From positions 1 through 8,754 of the forward strand of contig CAKZHN010000138.1 of the NCBI GenBank assembly GCA_936924235.1: 8,754 nt of DNA. The letters are read 5' to 3'. Below, piece by piece: positions 5,484-8,754 of this stretch; the stretch's first letter is position 1; each line of letters begins with the position of its first letter. The translations under genes and the position numbers were made by a program. The notes beneath the pieces were generated by a model. That model made no database searches. It was not told where the DNA came from and saw nothing but the letters and a program-made list of their open reading frames with translations. The stretch comes from an uncultured Rhodoplanes sp. Lineage in GTDB: Bacteria; Pseudomonadota; Alphaproteobacteria; Rhizobiales; Xanthobacteraceae.

Positions 5484-6281
5484 TCACCACCAGCGATAAA
5501 AATGATGCACCGGGCCATGGCCCGCGCCGATCGCGAGCCGATCGGACGCAGCGATGGCGGTTGCCACATAGCTTTTGGCGGCGCGCGTAGCGTCAGCGAG
5601 CGTCAGGCCTTTGGCGAGGCCTGCGGCGATCGCCGACGACAAGGTGCAGCCGGTACCGTGGGTGTTCTTGGTGTCGAAGCGCGGGCTCGTGAGCCGCGTC
5701 ACGCCATTCGGCTCGATCAGCAGATCGACGCTTTCAGAACCGTCGGCATGGCCGCCCTTGATCAGCACCGCCTTGGCGCCGAGCGCGAGCAGGCGCTCGC
5801 CCTGCGCGCGCATCGTGGCCTCGTCGGCAGCGACGCTGGTGTCGAGCAAGGCTGCGGCTTCGGGCAAATTCGGCGTGACGACAAGCGCCATTGGGATGAG
5901 ACGCTTGCGCAAAATATCGATGGCGTCAGGCTTCAGGAGCCGGTCGCCGGACGTTGCGACCATCACCGGATCGAGCACCACGTTGGTCTGCCTGTATCGC
6001 GCAAGTCCGTCGGCCACCGCGGCGATCACGGCGGCGTTCGACAGCATGCCGAGCTTCACGGCGCCGACCTTGAGATCGGAGAACACCGCGTCGATTTGCG
6101 CGGTGACGAAATCCGGCGGCACGTCGTGGATACCGGTGACGCCGCGGGTGTTCTGCGCCGTCAGCGCGGCGATCGCCGACGCGCCATAGACGCCGAGCGC
6201 CGAGAAGGTTTTCAGATCGGCCTGGATGCCCGCGCCGCCGCCGGAGTCCGATCCCGCGATGGTGACGGCGATGGCGGTCAT
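5484..6281 (-). CDS. thiD: Hydroxymethylpyrimidine/phosphomethylpyrimidine kinase
   Basis: The protein phosphorylates 4-amino-5-hydroxymethyl-2-methylpyrimidine (HMP) to HMP-P and then to HMP-PP with ATP, the pyrimidine branch of thiamine synthesis and salvage. The 265 residues match the family length. Ribokinase-fold motifs appear in order: AGSDSGGGAGIQAD (9-22, HMP binding), VLDPVMVATSGDRLL (102-116), TPNLPEA (136-142), KGGH (175-178) and NTHGTGCTLSSAIAA (206-220), with C212 in the anion hole. The start ATG overlaps the thiE stop codon in an ATGA of four bases (6278-6281). There is no good ribosome binding site, so translation is probably coupled to thiE. The frame stays open far upstream, but that part lies wholly over thiE and is not coding. 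It is the third gene behind the TPP riboswitch. Confidence 0.97.
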   Translation of the reverse strand: MTAIAVTIAGSDSGGGAGIQADLKTFSALGVYGASAIAALTAQNTRGVTGIHDVPPDFVTAQIDAVFSDLKVGAVKLGMLSNAAVIAAVADGLARYRQTNVVLDPVMVATSGDRLLKPDAIDILRKRLIPMALVVTPNLPEAAALLDTSVAADEATMRAQGERLLALGAKAVLIKGGHADGSESVDLLIEPNGVTRLTSPRFDTKNTHGTGCTLSSAIAAGLAKGLTLADATRAAKSYVATAIAASDRLAIGAGHGPVHHFYRWW

Positions 6282-6928
6282 TTTCGTTTCGCGAGCGCGG
6301 CGTCGACCACGCGCAGCAACTCCGCGGTCGCGGCCTTGGGGTCCTTCGCCATCGACAGCGCCGAGATCACCGACACGCCGTCGGCGCCGGCCTCGATCAC
6401 CGGCGCGGCGTTGCCCGCATTGATGCCGGCGATGCCGCAGGTGAGAAAGCCGGGCTTGCACCGATGAAGCGCCTCGATCACCTTCGCCATGCCGGCGACA
6501 CCGATCGGCGAATTCTTGGTCTGCTTCGATGTGGTGCCGTAGACGCCGCCGATGCCCGCATAGTCGATGAGCGAGAGATCGGTCGCATCCGCCCGCTGCG
6601 GGCTGTTGATGGTGAGGCCGATGATCGCGTCGGGGCCGAGCAGCCGCCGCGCGTCGGCCGGCGCCATGTCGTCCCAGCCGATATGCACGCCCTCGCAGCC
6701 GATCGCGAGCGCGACGTCGACGCGGTCGTTGATCAGGAGCGGGACCTTGCCGAGCGCGGCCTTGCAGGCGCGGGCGCGATCGACCATCACGCGGGTGTCG
6801 GACAGCTTGTCGCGCAGCTGCACCAGCGTGGTGCCGCCCGCGGCGAGCATCCGGCAGAGATCGGGAAGCTCGTGGCCGCCGGCAGTCTCCGGATCGACGA
6901 TGGCATAGCAACGCAGATCGACGCGCAT
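6278..6928 (-). CDS. thiE: Thiamine phosphate synthase
   Basis: The enzyme couples HMP-PP with hydroxyethylthiazole phosphate to form thiamine phosphate, the step that joins the products of ThiD and ThiM. The 216-residue TIM-barrel protein shows QLRDK (37-41) for pyrophosphate binding, LINDR (65-69), GVHIGWDD (80-87), IGLTINS (103-109), DYAGIGGVYGTTSKQTK (122-138) and CGIAGIN (164-170) with ADGVSVISAL (182-191). Several positions are off consensus: the usual GVHLGQ-E/D-D has Trp for Gln, and the usual G-x-S-x-H motif reads GLTIN. The overall pattern is still that of a working ThiE; a TenI-like relative is a less likely alternative given the operon. The ATG shares one base with the thiM stop (TGATG, 6926-6930), with only a weak GAGTGAG upstream, so coupling to thiM translation is expected. 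Confidence 0.94.
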   Translation of the reverse strand: MRVDLRCYAIVDPETAGGHELPDLCRMLAAGGTTLVQLRDKLSDTRVMVDRARACKAALGKVPLLINDRVDVALAIGCEGVHIGWDDMAPADARRLLGPDAIIGLTINSPQRADATDLSLIDYAGIGGVYGTTSKQTKNSPIGVAGMAKVIEALHRCKPGFLTCGIAGINAGNAAPVIEAGADGVSVISALSMAKDPKAATAELLRVVDAALAKRK

Positions 6929-7707
6929 CAGCTCACTCTCGCTTTGGCCATCAGGGTGCCGCGGTCGAGCGCGTACACCGCATCGAGAATCTCCATGGCG
7001 AAGCTGCCCGGCCCGCGCGAACGCGCGGCGGCGACTTCGCCGGCCACGCCGACCGCAATCAGAGCCGCGGCCATCGCTTTCCAGGCATCGGGCTCGACCG
7101 CCAGCGCCGCGCCGACCAGCGCCGAGGCGACGCAGCCCATGGCGGTGACGCGCGCCATCAGCGGATCGCCGTTGGCGATGGTCGCAAGCCGCTCACCGTC
7201 ACGGATGAAATCCTGCGCGCCGGTGAGGCCAATGACCGTGCGCCGCGCCTTGGCGAAGCGCACCAGCGCCGCGTCATCGATGCCGTCTTCGCCCTTGCCG
7301 GCGAGCGCCGCGAACTCGGCGGCGTTGAGCCGCATGGCGCGGGGCTTCTTCGCGAGCAGCGCCTTCGCGAAGGCGGCGCGCGGCTTCGACCGGTCGACAA
7401 ACACTGGATCGAGCACCCAGGGGATGCCCTGCCGGTTCGCGACCGAAATGGCCGCGAGCGACGCCTTCTGCCGCTCCGGATCGAAGGTGCCGAGATTGAC
7501 CAGCACCGCGTCGGCGCGCGCCACGAAGGCCCGCACCTCCTTCTGCGCGATGGTCATCGACGGCACCGCGCCGGCCGCGAGCAGCATGTTGGCGGTGAAG
7601 TTCTGCGCCACGGCGTTGGTGATGCAATGCACGCGCGGCCGCTTGGCGCGGATGCGCTCGATGATGTCGGCCGTGATTGCAGGAAGCTCGCTGTGCGGCG
7701 CCCGCAT
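6928..7707 (-). CDS. thiM: Hydroxyethylthiazole kinase
   Basis: The enzyme phosphorylates 4-methyl-5-(2-hydroxyethyl)thiazole with ATP to salvage the thiazole half of thiamine. From the ATG at 7705-7707 the protein has 259 residues, the family length. Motifs in order are VHCITN (26-31), NFTAN (36-40), NLGT (71-74), VLDPV (98-102), RLNAAE (126-131), TAMGCVASALVGA (188-200) with the conserved C192, and GPGSF (232-236). I prefer this start to an in-frame ATG at 7723-7725. The earlier ATG lies inside the conserved 3' half of the TPP aptamer, whereas this one follows GGAGG by five bases. First gene of the operon; translation is probably blocked when TPP binds the leader. The absence of thiC or thiG nearby fits a salvage operon. 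Confidence 0.95.
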   Translation of the reverse strand: MRAPHSELPAITADIIERIRAKRPRVHCITNAVAQNFTANMLLAAGAVPSMTIAQKEVRAFVARADAVLVNLGTFDPERQKASLAAISVANRQGIPWVLDPVFVDRSKPRAAFAKALLAKKPRAMRLNAAEFAALAGKGEDGIDDAALVRFAKARRTVIGLTGAQDFIRDGERLATIANGDPLMARVTAMGCVASALVGAALAVEPDAWKAMAAALIAVGVAGEVAAARSRGPGSFAMEILDAVYALDRGTLMAKARVS

Positions 7708-7800
7708 CTCTCCCTCCGCCGGCATGACCCGGATCAGGTTCTATGGGTTGGCTTCCGCCTCTCAGCCCGGCCGGACGAGCCGGGCACCCCATGAGATTGC
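7704..7800 (-). promoter_or_regulatory. TPP riboswitch (THI element) of thiM-thiE-thiD
   Basis: Read on the minus strand the leader contains GGGGTGC (7790-7784), GGGCTGAGA (about 7768-7760), ACCC, the strongly conserved GAACCTGATC, the GGGTCATGCCGGCG stretch and AGGGA (7715-7711), all in THI-element order and spacing. A P1 stem is visible: ATCTC (7797-7793 region) pairs with GAGAT (7710-7706). The second strand includes the first two bases of the thiM start codon and directly follows the GGAGG ribosome binding site. Binding of TPP should therefore close the stem and block ribosome access. I see no separate terminator hairpin, so control at translation initiation is the simplest reading. Confidence 0.95.
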
Positions 7801-7819
7801 AGAATGAACTTGTCACCGA

Positions 7820-7848
7820 AACGTAGCGTGCGGCCGAAAGCCGTTCAA
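7820..7848 (-). promoter_or_regulatory. Possible promoter of the thiamine operon
   Basis: On the minus strand TTGAAC (7848-7843) and TACGTT (7825-7820) are separated by exactly 17 bases. The -35 is fair and the -10 is poor. Transcription would begin near 7813 and run directly into the riboswitch. No clear terminator separates this from the upstream binding-protein gene, so read-through is also possible. Confidence 0.35.
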
Positions 7849-7856
7849 GGCCCGGT

Positions 7857-7906
7857 ACTTGAAGGTCTGGGACTTGAAGGTCTGGGACTTGAAGGTCTGG
7901 GACTTG
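7857..7906. repeat. 15-bp direct tandem repeat, 3.3 copies
   Basis: The unit ACTTGAAGGTCTGGG occurs three times without error (7857-7871, 7872-7886, 7887-7901), followed by a partial ACTTG (7902-7906). It begins 12 bases beyond the stop codon of the TctC-like gene and ends about ten bases before the putative -35 box of the thiamine operon. The unit length is a multiple of three, and reading frames through it stay open. It is not a CRISPR: there are no spacers. Confidence 0.95.
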
Positions 7907-7918
7907 CCGGAAAGTAGC

Positions 7919-8754
7919 CTACTTTGCAGGCTCGTCCTTCGGAACGTCGCCGGCCTGCGCCAGCACCTTCGTGATCTTGTCGATCTCCCGGTCGATATGG
8001 GCGCCAAATTCCGAAGGCGTCATCGGCTGCGGCTCCATGCCGATGTCGTGGATGCGTTGCACCACCTCGGGATCCTTCAAGGCGGTGACCATCGCGGCGT
8101 TGAGCTTGGCGAGCACATCCGGCGGAATGCCCGCAGGCCCGACCAGCCCGAACCAGCCGCCGACCTCGTAGCCCTTCAGGCCCTGCTCGTCGAAAGTGGG
8201 AATGTTGGGAAAGAACCGCGCGCGACGCTTGGACGAGATCGCGATGCCCTTGATCCGGCCGTCGAGCAGCGCGGCCTGCGACGGCGGCGGATCGACGATG
8301 CCGAGCCCGATGTGACCGCCGATCAGGTCGTTCGCCACCAGCACCGTGCCGCGATACGGCACAAAGCCCGCCTTGACGTCGGCCATCGTGGTGAACAGCA
8401 GCGCCGCGTAGAACATCGAGGTGCCGTTGCCGCCGTGACCGATCGTGAGCGTGCCGGGCTTGGCCTTGGCCTGTGCGATCACCTCCTGCAGGGTGTTCGC
8501 CGGATAGTTGGCGGCGGCCGCGAGGATGAACGGCGTCTCGCAAAGACCGCTGATCGGCGTGAGGTCCTTGCGCACATCGAACGGCATCTTCACCTGCATC
8601 GCCGGATTGACGCTGAGCGCGCCGGCCGGGCCGATGCCGAAGGTGTAGCCGTCGGGCGCCGACTTCGCGATTGCGTCGAGGCCGATCACGGCGCCGGCGC
8701 CGGCGCGGTTCTCGATCACCACGGTCTGGCCGAACAGCTTCTCGAGCTGCGGCT
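7919..8754 (-). CDS. Tripartite tricarboxylate transporter (TctC/Bug) family substrate-binding protein, 5' end outside the window
   Basis: This is a periplasmic binding protein of the Bug family, which usually captures carboxylates or other small organic acids for a TctAB-type importer. The last 277 residues are visible; a full protein has about 320-330, so the signal peptide and first strands are missing. The frame is open to the window edge, so a GTG at 8720-8722 is internal, not the start. Family marks in visible-residue numbering are VVIENRAGAG (11-20), PDGYT (33-37), LTPISG (64-69), GTLTIGHGGNG (100-110), VPYRGT (131-136) in a ligand loop, FPNIPTFDEQGLKGYE (181-196) and GPAGIPPDVLAKLN (205-218). 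No TctA or TctB gene is in the window. Many such genes in proteobacteria are orphans, so ligand cannot be predicted from context. The stop is a TAG at 7919-7921. Confidence 0.93.
   Translation of the reverse strand, partial: PQLEKLFGQTVVIENRAGAGAVIGLDAIAKSAPDGYTFGIGPAGALSVNPAMQVKMPFDVRKDLTPISGLCETPFILAAAANYPANTLQEVIAQAKAKPGTLTIGHGGNGTSMFYAALLFTTMADVKAGFVPYRGTVLVANDLIGGHIGLGIVDPPPSQAALLDGRIKGIAISSKRRARFFPNIPTFDEQGLKGYEVGGWFGLVGPAGIPPDVLAKLNAAMVTALKDPEVVQRIHDIGMEPQPMTPSEFGAHIDREIDKITKVLAQAGDVPKDEPAK

Noticed and set aside
4062..6467. Very long plus-strand open frame of 801 codons
   Set aside because: It runs antisense across the TRAP gene and thiD, whose motifs are unmistakable, and its low-complexity Arg/Ala/His-rich translation matches no family. 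High GC explains its length.
6282..6911. Upstream extension of the thiD frame giving a 475-residue protein
   Set aside because: The added 210 residues overlap thiE in another frame and are Arg-rich noise. The ATGA overlap at 6278-6281 gives the normal ThiD length.
6464..7807. Plus-strand open frame of 447 codons opposite thiE and thiM
   Set aside because: It is antisense to two well-supported enzymes and to the riboswitch, and has shadow-like composition.
7857..7906. CRISPR-like array
   Set aside because: The units abut directly with no spacers and there are no cas genes, so it is a plain tandem repeat.

Overview
The window is GC-rich chromosomal DNA of an alphaproteobacterium, most likely of the order Hyphomicrobiales (Bradyrhizobium/Rhodopseudomonas/Xanthobacteraceae type). 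That placement is an inference. It rests on two Omp25/31-type small beta-barrel proteins with the GFYAG-x-NGGY motif, two solute-binding proteins of families expanded in these bacteria (TRAP DctP-type and TctC/Bug-type), a CtrA-like TTAA-N7-TTAA site, and the codon bias. There are no tRNAs, rRNAs, transposases, CRISPR arrays or phage genes.

Plus strand, 1-2024. A short-chain dehydrogenase-like protein (139-918) has a degenerate active site. It is followed by a 134-bp multi-armed palindromic element (940-1073) and then a fumarylacetoacetate-hydrolase-family enzyme (1173-2024). Both enzymes look like accessory carbon catabolism. A strong hairpin at 2071-2096 ends the second gene and also the first minus-strand gene, which converges on it.

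Minus strand, 2133-4041. Two tandem paralogous outer-membrane beta-barrel genes each have a signal peptide, a terminator and a long upstream region. The upstream regions share an 11-bp palindrome at nearly the same distance from each start codon. An extra copy and a CtrA-like site lie upstream of the downstream paralogue.

Minus strand, 4371-7800. A thiamine salvage operon reads thiM-thiE-thiD, with junctions overlapping by one and four bases, behind a clear TPP riboswitch (7704-7800). ThiM phosphorylates hydroxyethylthiazole, ThiD phosphorylates HMP and HMP-P, and ThiE joins the two to give thiamine phosphate. Only 33 bp after thiD, with no visible terminator between, comes a Tat-exported TRAP-type binding protein with no membrane subunits in the window. 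It may therefore be under TPP control. A terminator-like hairpin follows it.

Minus strand, 7857-8754. Upstream of the riboswitch are a 15-bp tandem repeat (3.3 copies) and the 3' part of a TctC/Bug-type binding-protein gene that runs off the window.

I did not find a clearly new multi-gene system. The items most worth a second look are the TRAP binding protein apparently inside a TPP-riboswitch operon, the palindrome shared by the two porin-like genes, the large palindromic element, and the SDR without the catalytic Tyr/Lys.
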